A DNA stretch of 64,000 nucleotides, taken from the NCBI RefSeq assembly GCF_002154725.1, contig NZ_MTAW01000145.1, forward strand, positions 62,001 through 126,000, written 5' to 3'. The notes beneath the pieces are model-generated. The model made no database searches, was not told the origin of the DNA, and saw nothing but the letters and a program-made list of their open reading frames with translations. Position numbers and translations under genes: made by a program. Origin of the DNA: Nostoc sp. 106C. GTDB lineage: Bacteria; Cyanobacteriota; Cyanobacteriia; Cyanobacteriales; Nostocaceae. Of this stretch, positions 1 through 10,336 are shown piece by piece. Numbering within the stretch: the stretch's first letter is position 1; the number at the start of each line of letters is the position of its first letter.

Positions 1-150
1 ATTCGTTTCAAATCCTCTAAAAAGCAATACTCCATATGATTTAAATAAGCTGATAATTTCTTCTTGAGCTAATTGGAAAATGCTATTACTATCAATACTA
101 ATAATTTGTTGACCTATACTGTTTGATATTGGCTGTAGCAGGAGGTTCAT
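1..150 (-). CDS. TauD/TfdA-like dioxygenase, N-terminal fragment (cut by window edge)
   Basis: An open frame runs leftward from an ATG at 150-148 to the first base of the window, giving 50 codons with no stop. The end of the fragment reads SYGVLLFRGF, which resembles the start of TauD/TfdA (clavaminate synthase-like) Fe(II)/2-oxoglutarate dioxygenases, where a helix is followed by a G-x-(I/L)-L-F-R-G-F strand. The metal-binding HxD...H motif would lie outside the window, so the assignment rests on one short motif. GGAG-type purine sequence is not obvious upstream. It is divergent from the SH3 gene, with about 275 AT-rich bases between them. Confidence 0.55.
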   Translation of the reverse strand, partial: MNLLLQPISNSIGQQIISIDSNSIFQLAQEEIISLFKSYGVLLFRGFETN

Positions 151-425
151 AGTAATTAATAAAAATTGACTAAACTTTTCATTTGTCTAGAATTAGCCCT
201 ATATAATTTAACATAAACTTATTTACTAAAAGTAGAATATTATATGGTAATTCCTACCAATAACATAAATATTATTAATATAATTTAAATTTATAGACAT
301 TCAATCTACTTTTAAAAGTCTCATTTAAATTAGGCTCTAACTCGATCAGTTAAGATGTGAGCTATAAATAAGACATCAGTGTTATTATTGGTGTCCTAAA
401 ACCGAAGCAGATTAGGACAAATAAA

Positions 426-953
426 GTGAAGAATCAAGCATTGAAGCTAGCTACAGGATTAGCACTTATATGTACTAGCGTAGCTATCAATACTGGCATA
501 GCTAATCAAATGGTCTTAGCAAAATCAAAAAATCCAGAAAAGTGTAATATTTATGCTTACGTGAATGTCTCAGCTTCGCAAGCTTTAAATGTGCGCAGTG
601 GAGCAAGTAGCAACAATAAAGTTTTAGGGCAAGTACCTGTTAATGATACTGTTCAGGTTGTTGGTTTTTTGCCAAATTGGGCAAAGATTACTAATGCTAG
701 TGGTGGTTTTAAAGGAACTGGGTGGGTATCTTTGGCAAAGTTAGGTCTATCGACAAGAGGCTATGGTACTAAAGGTGTGAAGCTTTATGCCAAAACTAAT
801 CAGAAAAGCCAGGTAATCGTACGAGTCCCACCTAATACAAATGTTAAATTATTAGGCTGTCAGGGAGGATGGGCATTGGTTGAATATAAAGCTATTAAAG
901 GTTGGTTGGTAAGAGAAGATCAATGTGGTGCTGCTCTTACCAGTTGTTCTTGA
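426..953 (+). CDS. Exported SH3b-domain protein
   Basis: A 175-residue protein starting at a GTG codon. The first ~32 residues form a signal peptide (basic MKNQALK, hydrophobic stretch, cleavage near VLAKS). Two bacterial SH3 (SH3b) modules follow: residues ~43-105, with the typical LNVRSGAS and VGFLPNWAKI elements, and ~110-170, with KLYAKTNQKSQVIVRVP and WLVRE. Such modules usually bind peptidoglycan or other envelope components; no catalytic domain is attached. Four cysteines, three of them in the second half, could form disulfides in the periplasm. It stands alone, divergent from the dioxygenase fragment and convergent with the kelch gene. The exact ligand cannot be told from sequence. 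Confidence 0.85.
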   Translation: MKNQALKLATGLALICTSVAINTGIANQMVLAKSKNPEKCNIYAYVNVSASQALNVRSGASSNNKVLGQVPVNDTVQVVGFLPNWAKITNASGGFKGTGWVSLAKLGLSTRGYGTKGVKLYAKTNQKSQVIVRVPPNTNVKLLGCQGGWALVEYKAIKGWLVREDQCGAALTSCS

Positions 954-1094
954 TATCTTACCAGTACACGCCAGTGATGATGGCGCTGCACTATCAAATT
1001 TTAGTTTGTTGTGGCGATCGCCATCCTGATGCAGAATTATATTTTGCATTCATTGCAACAGATGCGATCGCCTTTTTTCAAATCTGAACTAGCT

Positions 1095-3248
1095 TTAAAA
1101 AACCTCAAAAACGTTAGAATTTCCGTACCCTGACTTTAAACCACCGCCTGCAACCCAAATTTCCCCACCATAGACTACAGGGAAAATGCCATGCCTAGCG
1201 GTTGACATAGGTGTACCAACTCGCCAAGTATTGGTTTGTGGGTTGTAAATATCAACGCGATCATAAACATGATTGCTAGTTGCACCTCCACCATTTTGAG
1301 TTTCGCCACCCATCACATAAAACTCACCGTTGAGATAAGCAGCTTTACCTGTCCCACCTCGTGCTTGTGGCAGAGGTTTGAGAGATGAGCCAGCATCCAG
1401 GCTAGATATCCAGGTGTTCGTTGCAGGATCGTAGATTTCCACAGTATTGAAGCCATTGGCTACAACATTCGCGCCATCACGACCACCAAATACATATAGC
1501 TTACTGCCATCCGTACCTGATGCTGAGTGGTTAAGGCCCTGTTTCATAGGTGCTAACACCGTCCAAGTATTAGTTGACGGGTTGTATTTAGCTACTTGAT
1601 TAGTCGTAGAAGAACCAATAATTCCACCAGCTACATATATTTCCCCATTAATTACAGCAGATGAACTAGAGCCTGCTGCAAAAGGCATATTAGCACCTAA
1701 ACTCCACTTGTTAGTGGCTGGATCGTAGATTTGTACCTTGCCATCGGCACCACCACCTAACCCTCCTAGTAGATAGAGTTTTCCATTTAAAACTTCGGCT
1801 GCTTGGTGATTGCCTACGAATGGTCTAATAGCTACAGTACTCCAGGTTCCAGTCGCCACATTGTAAGCAAGGGTGGCATTATTAGCTTCACCTACAACAT
1901 AAACTATGCCGTTAATTACTCCCGAACTCACTTCACCTAAGGATATGGGCATTTTTGCAGCCGAATCCCAAACACCTGGAGTTGTTGAAGGATTCCCGGA
2001 AGTAATGTTGACTGTAAATGTTCCTAAAGTGCCGCTTTGGAGATAGTTATTGCTGGTGTCGCTAACTTGATTAGCCTGTACTGACACAGTATAAGTTCCG
2101 TTATCAGCCGCGTCCCAGCTACCACCAGGAGCAGCAATTTGGTAGGTTGCTGTTCGCGGTGTACCGTTAGTGTTAGTATTTACACCCACCAATGTTACAG
2201 AAGGCTTAACTCCATTGGGTCCAGTCACTACGATATCTTGAGAATTCAGAGTAGATACATTTACTCCGACATTATCGGCATAGGACACCGTCAAGTTTTG
2301 ACTTGTACCACCACTGGTAGTGATGTTTGTCGCAGATAAACTTGCCGTTGGTGGTGTCGAGTCTGTTTGGTTAGGAGAGAGAAATTCAATGTAATCAAAC
2401 CTTGCGTACTCTCCCTGGTTCTGTGTACCTGCGATCTGAATTACATCTTTAGCATTGATTGCTAGCCCAGTCGCAACAGTTCGACGCACAAAAGTCTGGG
2501 TGGTGGCTGCATTACTGCCCAGATTCTGGTCAAGATTCCATGCATCTACCTGCTTACCGCCAATATTTACGGCAAAATTACCAACTCCGTCGTTCTCGTC
2601 ATAGTAACCAACTACGACATTATAAGTACCAGCAGCACCATTAAACGTAGTCGTGGCTGTGCCTGTTGCAGCAACCGCACCAGAAAGACTAACGACCTTT
2701 CCACCAGAAGCAGTAGTATTTGACTCAACGCCGTAGTTAGTTAGCGTCATAGTTTCCGCTTCTAAACGAATCGGTGTTGCTTGTGGTGTTGGCTGTGAGC
2801 TAGGAATAACCTCAATATCGGAAACTTTTGCATTGTCTACACTAGCCAAAAAGTCTAGATTGAGTATCCCATCTGTAACCTGAACGTCTACTGATTTTCT
2901 CAGTGCCGTATTTACCCCAGCTTGAGCAACGATATCTAGGTTTTTGATGACAGATGCACCCTCAATATTGACATCAAAAACTCGTTGCCCTGGACTAGAC
3001 CAAAAAATCTCTGCAAAGTCTAGATTTACTTTGTAAGTACCACTGGATATGGGGATATTGTACGAAAATTGTTTTCCCCAACGTTCTGTTTGATATAGTA
3101 GTGGGTCGCTGCTACCACTAATAGGTTTGTTTGTCGCATAAGTATTGCTAGTACTGTAATTAGCATCCTTTGCCCAGACATTGCCTGAGAGATCCGTATA
3201 AGTATCTCCACCAGCATTAATCCTTATTGGCATATTTTCCACAGGCAT
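1095..3248 (-). CDS. Malectin / carbohydrate-binding / kelch-repeat protein
   Basis: A modular protein of 717 residues from the ATG at 3248; a longer frame could start from TTG at 3290 and a shorter one from ATG at 3233 (MPIRINAGG). AAGGAG lies only two bases before the 3248 ATG, so the start is uncertain. Order of modules: a malectin-like domain (INAGG..., FAEIFW, FDVNIEG), a CBM6-like domain (IRLEAETM... YARFDYIEFL), an Ig-like segment beginning PPTASLSA, and a C-terminal six-bladed kelch propeller with repeated YDPATN(K/T)W and GGxxG motifs. Malectin and CBM6 folds bind sugars, so a role in sugar or envelope adhesion is inferred. No signal peptide, RTX repeats or anchor are visible, which is odd for such a protein. 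Confidence 0.8.
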   Translation of the reverse strand: MPVENMPIRINAGGDTYTDLSGNVWAKDANYSTSNTYATNKPISGSSDPLLYQTERWGKQFSYNIPISSGTYKVNLDFAEIFWSSPGQRVFDVNIEGASVIKNLDIVAQAGVNTALRKSVDVQVTDGILNLDFLASVDNAKVSDIEVIPSSQPTPQATPIRLEAETMTLTNYGVESNTTASGGKVVSLSGAVAATGTATTTFNGAAGTYNVVVGYYDENDGVGNFAVNIGGKQVDAWNLDQNLGSNAATTQTFVRRTVATGLAINAKDVIQIAGTQNQGEYARFDYIEFLSPNQTDSTPPTASLSATNITTSGGTSQNLTVSYADNVGVNVSTLNSQDIVVTGPNGVKPSVTLVGVNTNTNGTPRTATYQIAAPGGSWDAADNGTYTVSVQANQVSDTSNNYLQSGTLGTFTVNITSGNPSTTPGVWDSAAKMPISLGEVSSGVINGIVYVVGEANNATLAYNVATGTWSTVAIRPFVGNHQAAEVLNGKLYLLGGLGGGADGKVQIYDPATNKWSLGANMPFAAGSSSSAVINGEIYVAGGIIGSSTTNQVAKYNPSTNTWTVLAPMKQGLNHSASGTDGSKLYVFGGRDGANVVANGFNTVEIYDPATNTWISSLDAGSSLKPLPQARGGTGKAAYLNGEFYVMGGETQNGGGATSNHVYDRVDIYNPQTNTWRVGTPMSTARHGIFPVVYGGEIWVAGGGLKSGYGNSNVFEVF

Positions 3249-3954
3249 TTCTCCTTGAGATAAGTTGTTTTGACAGAAGAAGCGGTTCAATTACTCTTTA
3301 GTCATCAACACTGAGATGTGAAGAATTAAGCTTTTGATTTCCACCTGCCTTACAGAACCTTACTGTTCTATATACTGAAGTATCATGTAATATTAAAATC
3401 CTATTAGGTAATGATTTTGAAGATATAAAGAGACTATGTTTTTTTGGTAAAGCTTAAGTACAACTTTTAATAAATTCTTAGCCGCTTAACCGAATGCAAG
3501 GTAAGAGGCATAAACTTATTTTTTATTTAAAGAAGAATATCGCAGTGCCATACTTATATACTTTGGCAACAAATAAATTTAAATAACTAACTTAAAATGC
3601 AATGCTTGCTAAAACTCTATTTACAATTTCTGATAGGGTCTGAAGTTGAGCGTAGAGATAGTATTGTTTTCTCTAGATGTGGCAAAAAAAGGATAGATAG
3701 TACTGTGGATTTATTAATGCCTTTCTAAAAGAAATAGAAGAAATTTAATATTAAAAATCTCCTACTAGCAAGAACGAAATTTCTAATAAATACCCAGCTT
3801 TAAAGGATTGTTATTTATAAATAATCGCAATAAATTTATATACAAATTTTACTCTTTAGAGAGATGTATTGTTTACAGGATAATATTTTGATACATATTA
3901 TTTGGGTTTTGAGTTTTAATTACAAACCCTATCACTCGATGTTACAAATTATTT
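3249..3954. other. AT-rich intergenic region with no gene seen
   Basis: About 700 bases between the divergent kelch and CDF genes. The stretch is very AT-rich and interrupted by stops in all frames. It must contain the promoters of both flanking genes, but I see no convincing box, hairpin terminator or repeat in it. Confidence 0.6.
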
Positions 3955-4857
3955 ATGACTTACGATAACCGCGCGGTGGTACGCAAGGTTCTAGTTATCA
4001 CCCTACTGTTAAACCTGTTTGTGATGGCATTGAAAGCAGTAGTGGGTTACTCAACAGGTTCTCTCAGCTTGCTAGCTGATGCTTTACATAGTGTTACAGA
4101 TAGTGCCAACAATGTTTTAGGATTGATTACTAGTAGGTTTTCATCCCCACAACCCGATCGCGAACATCCATATGGACACCAAAAATTTGAAGCTGTGGGA
4201 GCTTTAGGAATTTCTGCATTTTTAGGAATAGCTTGTTTTGAAATTCTTCAAGGAGCAATCGAAAGAATTCTTAAAGGTGGTCAATCTGTCACAATATCAG
4301 CGCCAGAACTGTGGTTATTACTAATTGTGCTGGGTGTAAATATTTTTGTAACTTTTTACGAACGTAGTGTCGGGAAGCGGGTTGGTAGTCCAATTTTGAT
4401 TGCTGATGCTACTCATACTATGAGTGATGTCTGGGTAACTATTACTGTAATAGCTGGACTAATTGGCGTTTGGCTAGGTTATCAATGGCTGGATGTAGTT
4501 TTAGCTTTTCCAGTTGCTTTATTGGTATTTTGGAGTGGTTGGTCAGTTTTAAAAGAAAATTTGCCTTCGCTAGTTGATGAAATGGCGATCGCACCAGAAG
4601 CCATTCATGCGATCGCGCTTTCTGTTCCTGGGGTAATTAACTGTCATGACATTGCTTCTCGTGGAGTTTTGGGCCGTCAAGTCTTTATTGAAATGCATTT
4701 AATCGTAAATGCAGCAGATGTAGAAACTGCCCATCGCATCACTGAAGAAGTAGAAAGCCAACTAGAAGAAAGTTTCAGGCCTGTAAGGATTCTCATTCAT
4801 GTAGAACCACCAGCCTACCAGTCTGAAAAAATTACCTTTGAATCTGGTTCAAAATAG
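3955..4857 (+). CDS. Cation diffusion facilitator (CDF) metal exporter
   Basis: A 300-residue inner-membrane protein of the CDF family, which exports divalent metals such as zinc, iron or manganese in exchange for protons. The two metal-binding signatures of CDF site A are visible: ADALHSVTD in TM2 (D42, H45, D49) and ADATHTMSD in TM5 (D151, H154, D158). Six hydrophobic segments are followed by the usual cytoplasmic C-terminal domain (about residues 205-290) with H-x-I...H-V motifs. The H/D pattern is that of Zn- or Fe-type CDFs, but substrate cannot be fixed from it. The stop lies 6 bp from the stop of the convergent acetyltransferase gene. Confidence 0.92.
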   Translation: MTYDNRAVVRKVLVITLLLNLFVMALKAVVGYSTGSLSLLADALHSVTDSANNVLGLITSRFSSPQPDREHPYGHQKFEAVGALGISAFLGIACFEILQGAIERILKGGQSVTISAPELWLLLIVLGVNIFVTFYERSVGKRVGSPILIADATHTMSDVWVTITVIAGLIGVWLGYQWLDVVLAFPVALLVFWSGWSVLKENLPSLVDEMAIAPEAIHAIALSVPGVINCHDIASRGVLGRQVFIEMHLIVNAADVETAHRITEEVESQLEESFRPVRILIHVEPPAYQSEKITFESGSK

Positions 4858-4863
4858 CGTCAC

Positions 4864-5427
4864 TCAAATCAGATAGCTATAATCTTTTTTTAATAAAGAG
4901 AATATCTTCAAATCATGAAATCTTCCTTTCCAAAAGCCATATTCTCTCAACACTCCTTCCTCGACAAATTGTAATTTTTTTAATAATTGCATAGAAGCAG
5001 TATTATCTAGCATTACCAATGCTTCAATTCGATTTAAATCCAATTGATCAAAACCCCATTGGATAATAGCGCTTAGAGCCTCTGTCATGAAACCTTTTCT
5101 CCAATGCTCTCTAGCAAGTTCATATCCAATTTCTGCCTGAAAGCGATTTCTAATGCTATAGCCACAGGAACCAACGATCGCATTGTCCTCTTTCCTCGCT
5201 ATTCCCCACCGAATAGCCTCTTGGTTGTGAAAGCGTTCTGCACGGCGCTGAATAAGAAACTGGGCTTGCTTTACACTGATGGCGGTTTCTACGTCATGAT
5301 ACTTAGTTACTTCATCATCTGCAAAAATCTGAAAAACTTCTGGCGCGTCATTTATTGTTGTTTCCCGCAAAATTAAATTCTCAGTTATCAGTTGCGGAAA
5401 ATTTTGGAAAGCAGCATTGATGCACAT
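4864..5427 (-). CDS. GNAT family N-acetyltransferase (RimJ/RimL type)
   Basis: A 187-residue member of the GNAT superfamily, closest to the RimJ/RimL-like group that acetylates protein N-termini or small amines with acetyl-CoA. Seen: N-terminal LITENLILRETTINDAPEVF, the central GSCGYSIRN and the IGYELAREHWRKGFMTEA stretch that forms the acetyl-CoA pyrophosphate loop (the Q/R-x-x-G-x-G/A region is in the RKGFMTEA form), and the late LVMLDNTASMQLLKKLGF-like motif, here ending in LQFVEEG. Substrate is unknown. It converges on the CDF gene with only six bases between stops. Confidence 0.85.
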   Translation of the reverse strand: MCINAAFQNFPQLITENLILRETTINDAPEVFQIFADDEVTKYHDVETAISVKQAQFLIQRRAERFHNQEAIRWGIARKEDNAIVGSCGYSIRNRFQAEIGYELAREHWRKGFMTEALSAIIQWGFDQLDLNRIEALVMLDNTASMQLLKKLQFVEEGVLREYGFWKGRFHDLKIFSLLKKDYSYLI

Positions 5428-5812
5428 TAGACTTCTGGCATAAGTTAATTTTTAGGATATCTAACCCCAGATAAACACAGCGAAAAATCTCTTACGAGGC
5501 TTGCTCCGCTCAAAATTTTTCAAGATAGATAAACGCCGATATTTATCTGTGTCCATCAGTGTTTATCTGTGGTTTTTTATTCTTATTCCTATTTTTGTAA
5601 AAAGTTTATTGCTGAGTTTAGCTAAAATTCATCATAAAAGAGAGTTATGAGCTTTTAGTGCTTGCGACTTCAAACTCATAACTCGTAATTTCTCATTGAG
5701 ACCTCTTGCATAAGTCGATTGTTTGGATATTGAACCATAGATAAACATCGGTGTGCATCTGTGGTTTTTTTATTCTTCTTGGGATTTTGCAAGCAGTCTA
5801 TTCAGAACTTAA
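5428..5812. repeat. Intergenic region made of degenerate dispersed repeats
   Basis: No gene is seen. The stretch contains copies of a common cyanobacterial-style dispersed repeat built around AGATAAAC...GTTTATCTGTGG: near 5471-5482, 5526-5573 and 5741-5768, the last two ending in TGTGGTTTTTTATTCTT. A related motif, GAGACCTCTTGCATAAGTCG, lies near 5698-5717 and resembles the element at 41880-41990. The T-runs after the repeats could stop transcription of neighbouring genes, but this is inference. Confidence 0.6.
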
Positions 5813-7435
5813 TTATTCCCATTCGATGGTTCCAGGCGGCTTTGAGGTGATATCATAAACCACCCGATTCACACCTTTCACCTCATTCACAATCCGGTTA
5901 GAAATTACTTCCAACACATCGTAAGGTACACGCGCCCAGTCAGCAGTCATGCCATCTTCGCTGGTGACAATCCGCAAAACAATGGGGTAAGCGTAGGTAC
6001 GTTGATCGCCCATCACACCAACACTGCGAATTGGTAGCAACACAGCGAATGCTTGCCAAACATCGTGGTACAAACCACGTTGGTTAATTTCTTGGCGAAC
6101 AATCAAATCGGCATCGCGTAGGATGTTTAATCTGTCAGCAGTGACTTCACCTAAAATCCGAATTGCCAAACCAGGTCCGGGGAAAGGTTGGCGTTGAACG
6201 ATTTCTTCTGGTAACCCAATAGAACGTCCCACTTTGCGGACTTCATCTTTAAAAAGTTTCCGCAATGGTTCTACTAATTTAAATCGCAAATCTTTTGGCA
6301 ATCCGCCGACATTATGATGACTCTTGATTTTTACCGCTACTCGTTCACCAGTTTGGGGATCGACATTGGTATCAGCAGATTCAATTACATCTGGATATAG
6401 CGTACCTTGGGCTAAATAATCAAAGTGACCGAGGCGTTTAGATGTTTCTTCAAATACACTAATGAATTCGTGACCAATGCGACGACGCTTTTCTTCAGGA
6501 TCTGTTACACCAGCAATTTTAGCTAGGAAGCGATCGCGGGCATTTACATACTCTACCGGAATATGAAACTGCTCTTGGAATAGCTTTACCAATCGCTCTG
6601 GCTCATATTTACGCATAAAGCCTTGATCGATAAACACACAAGTTAGCTGATCGCCGATGGCTTTATGTAATAAGAAAGCAAGAGTAGAAGAATCTACTCC
6701 GCCAGAAAGCGCTAACAACACTCGCTTATCACCGACTCTGGCGCGAATTTCCCGAACTGATTCTTCGACAAAAGCTGCTGTTGTCCAAGTGGGTTCGCAG
6801 TCGCAGATATGGTAAACAAAGTTGCGGATTAATGCCAAGCCGCCAAGGGAATGTACTACTTCTGGATGGAACTGTACACCATAAAGTTTTTTCTCGTGAT
6901 CGGCGATCGCCGCACAAGGTGTATTTTCTGTGTGTGCTAGTAATTCAAACCCAGGTGGCATTTTAGTGACGGAGTCTCCATGACTCATCCACATCGTCGT
7001 ACCATCTTCGACGTTCGTTAGCAAGTCTGTGGGATCATCTATATATAATGATGCTTTACCATACTCACCGCGATCGGCCTTTGCTACTTCCCCACCAAGC
7101 TGGTTCACCATCAGTTGCATACCATAGCACACACCCAAAATGGGAACTCCCAAATTCCAAATTTCTGGGTCACAATGGGGAGCGCTATCCCCATAAACTG
7201 AACTTGGACCACCAGAGAGGATAATTCCTTTAGGATTAAGTTGCCGTAAATGTTCAGCTGTCGTACGATAGGACAGGACTTCTGAGTATACTTGTGTCTC
7301 GCGGATGCGACGGGCAATTAGTTCGGAATACTGAGAACCAAAGTCCAAGATCACAATTATTTGGCGATTGAGCTGTCCCCAATTTTCATTTGCTTGGGGT
7401 GCTTGTTCAGTTAGTAGAGTCACCGCTGTATTCAT
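5813..7435 (-). CDS. guaA: GMP synthase (glutamine-hydrolysing)
   Basis: A 540-residue full-length GMP synthase, which converts XMP, glutamine and ATP to GMP in the cytoplasm. The class I glutamine amidotransferase domain (about 24-215) has the nucleophile in GVCYGMQL (C103) and the partner H190 and E192 in QFHPEVV. The ATP pyrophosphatase domain carries the PP-loop SGGVDSS (244-250), and the C-terminal dimerisation domain ends with the conserved KPPGTIEWE. The ATG is followed by an extension of about 20 residues before the catalytic domain, common in cyanobacteria. cbiD lies upstream on the same strand, separated by 229 bp, so it probably has its own promoter. Confidence 0.98.
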   Translation of the reverse strand: MNTAVTLLTEQAPQANENWGQLNRQIIVILDFGSQYSELIARRIRETQVYSEVLSYRTTAEHLRQLNPKGIILSGGPSSVYGDSAPHCDPEIWNLGVPILGVCYGMQLMVNQLGGEVAKADRGEYGKASLYIDDPTDLLTNVEDGTTMWMSHGDSVTKMPPGFELLAHTENTPCAAIADHEKKLYGVQFHPEVVHSLGGLALIRNFVYHICDCEPTWTTAAFVEESVREIRARVGDKRVLLALSGGVDSSTLAFLLHKAIGDQLTCVFIDQGFMRKYEPERLVKLFQEQFHIPVEYVNARDRFLAKIAGVTDPEEKRRRIGHEFISVFEETSKRLGHFDYLAQGTLYPDVIESADTNVDPQTGERVAVKIKSHHNVGGLPKDLRFKLVEPLRKLFKDEVRKVGRSIGLPEEIVQRQPFPGPGLAIRILGEVTADRLNILRDADLIVRQEINQRGLYHDVWQAFAVLLPIRSVGVMGDQRTYAYPIVLRIVTSEDGMTADWARVPYDVLEVISNRIVNEVKGVNRVVYDITSKPPGTIEWE

Positions 7436-7664
7436 GATGGTGAGATTGTGTCTGTTAGGATAAATCGTCGCTCTGTGGTCTAAGTGTTACCATTATCTCT
7501 GCCTAAGTTAGGTTCATAATGGTAAATAAATTTCCTACTAACGCGCTTGTTTAACGCGTCTGTTTAGCCTATGAATTTGGCATGGTATTAAAAAGACAAA
7601 ATTACCCTAGTTGCGCTACTGAAAAAGTTATTTATTTGGATTATTTATGATTATTCATATTAAG

Positions 7665-8780
7665 TTAACATAATTTTCCGGACAACATACAAGCAGTTTT
7701 GCTCTTCATGATAATTTTGCGATCGCGGTCAAAAAGAATTGAGCCACAAACTATAGCAGACGTGCCATTTTTGCTATGGCTTTGAATGTATTTTTGGGAA
7801 CGGTCATCAATAGCTTTGGCGATCGCACTATAAACTTTATTTACCCAATCACTGCCTGTTCTAGCATCTAGCGATCGTAAGTATGTGAGTGCAGCTTCAG
7901 CAGTGGGGCTGTCAAAAATTGCTTGTATATCTGACTGCTTTAATCCAGCTAAACTACAGTAAGTGGTAAGAATCTCCCGACGTCCATCAGCAAGGTGATG
8001 ATGGGTATGAAAAATTCCCCCTGCCAATTTCATGAGTTTTCCATGATACCCAAATAATAAGATTTCTTTAACACCCAGAACATCAGCTTCGACTAACATT
8101 GGCCCTAGCCAGTTAGCAGTTTTTACCAACTGTTCGGGATTAATACCGATTTTTCGCGCTAAATCTAAGCCATTCTCACCAATACAAAATACCAAGCTGT
8201 CAAATTGACTGGCTTTGCGTTGTAAATCAGCGCGGAAAGCTGTCAGTTGCTCTGGTGTACTTAACGGTTGAGAAATTCCTGTGGTTCCCAACAGAGAAAG
8301 CCCTTCAACCACACCAAAAGCGGCATTAGAAGTACGAACAGCAAGCGATCGCCCGGAAGGTAAAATAATTGTGACAGTAATTCTTTCTTTTGGTGCTAGC
8401 GATCGCTGCAAGTTCTCTTGCAATAGCCTTTGAGCATAAGCGTAAATAGCCGCTTTGCCTTCACCATTCTCCTGCTTACCGATCCCTTCTCCCCCTTGAA
8501 TAATTACCGCTTCTCCCTCTCCCTCCTGCCATTCCACCAATGCCCAAATCGGTGTATTTTTAGTTAAATCGAGATTATCACCAGGATCGCTGCGGGTAAT
8601 TGCTAAAGCCATGTTCTCAGATAATCCTGCGACCTGTTCAATTGGGATTTCAGCGATTTGGGCTGGTTCGAGCAAATCTACCGAGACTACTGTTAAAGGT
8701 TGACGATGACGCAACCAATGTAAAGCTGCAATGGCAGAAGCACAGGCAAAAACGGGAAGAGTGTAGCCAGAACGGGACAT
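7665..8780 (-). CDS. cbiD: Cobalt-precorrin-5B C1-methyltransferase CbiD
   Basis: A 371-residue CbiD, the S-adenosylmethionine-dependent enzyme that methylates C1 of the corrin ring in the anaerobic cobalamin pathway. Family features seen: N-terminal SGYTLPVFACASAIAAL, the IPSG-like IILPSGRSL, GISQPLSTPEQL, and the LLFGYHGKLMKLAGGIFHTHHHLADGR segment with a cluster of histidines. Length fits the family. Start ATG 8780 is 28 bp downstream of the small gene at 8809-9105, so the two are probably cotranscribed. guaA follows. No cobalamin riboswitch is visible upstream. Confidence 0.95.
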   Translation of the reverse strand: MSRSGYTLPVFACASAIAALHWLRHRQPLTVVSVDLLEPAQIAEIPIEQVAGLSENMALAITRSDPGDNLDLTKNTPIWALVEWQEGEGEAVIIQGGEGIGKQENGEGKAAIYAYAQRLLQENLQRSLAPKERITVTIILPSGRSLAVRTSNAAFGVVEGLSLLGTTGISQPLSTPEQLTAFRADLQRKASQFDSLVFCIGENGLDLARKIGINPEQLVKTANWLGPMLVEADVLGVKEILLFGYHGKLMKLAGGIFHTHHHLADGRREILTTYCSLAGLKQSDIQAIFDSPTAEAALTYLRSLDARTGSDWVNKVYSAIAKAIDDRSQKYIQSHSKNGTSAIVCGSILFDRDRKIIMKSKTACMLSGKLC

Positions 8781-8808
8781 TGGGAATAGCTAAAAGTTAA
8801 AAGAATAA

Positions 8809-9105
8809 TTAAACTCCTACTTCTGATAATAGAGCTTGCATGTCTTCCCACAATAGTTCTTGTTGGATATAACGAGGTGCTTCCGGATTGTAAGGAGTAG
8901 CTACTCGGTCAATGCTGAGAATTTTAGCCTCATCTGGCAGCACAGGTATATCTGGATCAAATGCGGTTGGGCGCATAAGCGAACTAGAAAAGCCCTTGAA
9001 TATGGCAATTGTGTCTTCTTCACTACCAACTTCCACCTTGACTAATAAAACTTCTTGGGGTCGTTTGGTAGTGTATTGTTCCAGTTGCTTACCAATAGAA
9101 TTCAT
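8809..9105 (-). CDS. Small conserved cyanobacterial protein (DUF7734-like)
   Basis: A 98-residue acidic cytoplasmic protein with no membrane segment. The pattern of beta strands (EVLLVKVEV, DTIAIFKGF) followed by SSSLMRPTAFDPDIPVLPDEAKI and a C-terminal helix is what I recall for a small family found across cyanobacteria and plastids, possibly DUF7734; the family name is from memory and could be wrong. It sits 28 bp upstream of cbiD, a likely operon. Function is not known. Confidence 0.75.
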   Translation of the reverse strand: MNSIGKQLEQYTTKRPQEVLLVKVEVGSEEDTIAIFKGFSSSLMRPTAFDPDIPVLPDEAKILSIDRVATPYNPEAPRYIQQELLWEDMQALLSEVGV

Positions 9106-9166
9106 TTTTGGAAGTTTGAATCTTCTAGACGACCGTAGGAGACTTTCAATTTAAGCACAGCGAGGA

Positions 9167-9763
9167 TTACTGTTGTGTAGCTGAACGTCCCTGCTTACCT
9201 AGCTTAATTAAGACAAAGTAGCTTAAATAAAGTACGTAAATCACTAAGCTCATAATGCCAAGAAAGCCTAGAAATGCAGGTTTGCTATTGGCATGAAAAT
9301 ATTCTTTAAATAGCAACGGAGCTTCTAACCAGACTCGACAATAGGAAGACTTGAGTGCAGTGGGAGAAAAAGCACAACCCAAAAAAGGTATAAAGGCTAT
9401 GGTGCCTAAAATCCCATAAATCGTCATAGCCCAACGCCAAGAGGTAAAAATTAGTTTTAGCGGTCCGGTAGCTTGATACTCAATTTCATCATTTAGATCC
9501 ACCCAGAACCACAAGGAAACGGGGATCAAGATCCGACCAATCAATCCAGAGAGAAAACTTACCCCAAACCCACCAATCATCAAGTAAATGGTAATGACCA
9601 GCAAACTGGATACTCGCCAGTAAATAGTTAATAAGCGTTGTATTCCTTCTGCTCTTTGCACAAACGCCCAAATCAGCAGAATTAGGGGAATAATCACCAT
9701 AAATATCAGTGCTAGTCTATAGTCAAGCCATACAAACGGGCGAAACCAAACATCATTTTCCAT
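9167..9763 (-). CDS. Conserved membrane protein (DUF3177-like)
   Basis: A 198-residue protein with about five hydrophobic segments (roughly residues 13-33, 44-65, 68-88, 110-130, 160-182) and a short charged C-terminus. The N-terminal WFRPFVWLDYRLA and ADLN-like WVDLNDEIEYQA region resemble the cyanobacterial DUF3177 family as I remember it. No catalytic motif is visible. It is 61 bp upstream of the small gene at 8809-9105 on the same strand, so it may be part of the same transcript. Function unknown. Confidence 0.75.
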   Translation of the reverse strand: MENDVWFRPFVWLDYRLALIFMVIIPLILLIWAFVQRAEGIQRLLTIYWRVSSLLVITIYLMIGGFGVSFLSGLIGRILIPVSLWFWVDLNDEIEYQATGPLKLIFTSWRWAMTIYGILGTIAFIPFLGCAFSPTALKSSYCRVWLEAPLLFKEYFHANSKPAFLGFLGIMSLVIYVLYLSYFVLIKLGKQGRSATQQ

Positions 9764-10336
9764 AGTTTTACCAAACTATAAATTCAGCAATCTAACTAAG
9801 AACAACTATCCTTAATTGAGATAATTAACAGTTATTAGCCAGCTAATAGCTGTTATATGATAGCTAACAGTTTAATTAAAACAAAGAATTTAGGTAATAG
9901 CTAAGGCTAGATCTTTTTATACCTATTTACGGAAATTTCGACTACACTTAAAACACTTTGTTAGACTAAAAAATATCTGTGCCCTGACTACAGCATTTAT
10001 TGCTACATAATAGGGTACTTAGATGTGTAATTTGCAAAAAAAACAAGCAACTCAAAGCTTATTTACTTAATATCTTGCACTAACAGACAACAAACTGAGG
10101 GTGAGTTTTGCAACTTACCCTAATGCTAGATGTCATCTAAACTCCCAAGAATCTCTAATAAGCCTCAAAGATTTCCTCTAAACTTCCTCAACCTCAGATA
10201 AATAAATGAGTTTCCTCAATCTTAAAAGAAGCTGAGTAAATAGAGATCGGAGTTGTTAAAGCTGCAAGATATCAGTAAATATGTCCTGGTTGCTTGCCCG
10301 TCCGTCAGACAAAAATAAAATTAGTCAATTTAATTT
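9764..10336. other. Intergenic region, no gene seen
   Basis: About 570 bases between the membrane protein gene and CP12. It is AT-rich with stops in all frames. An imperfect repeat of AGCTAATAGCTGTTA / ATAGCTAACAG occurs around 9828-9871. No RNA gene or clear promoter could be recognised. Confidence 0.5.

Noticed and set aside
8600-8800. Plus-strand frame inside cbiD
   Set aside because: Antisense to a clear CbiD with all conserved motifs.
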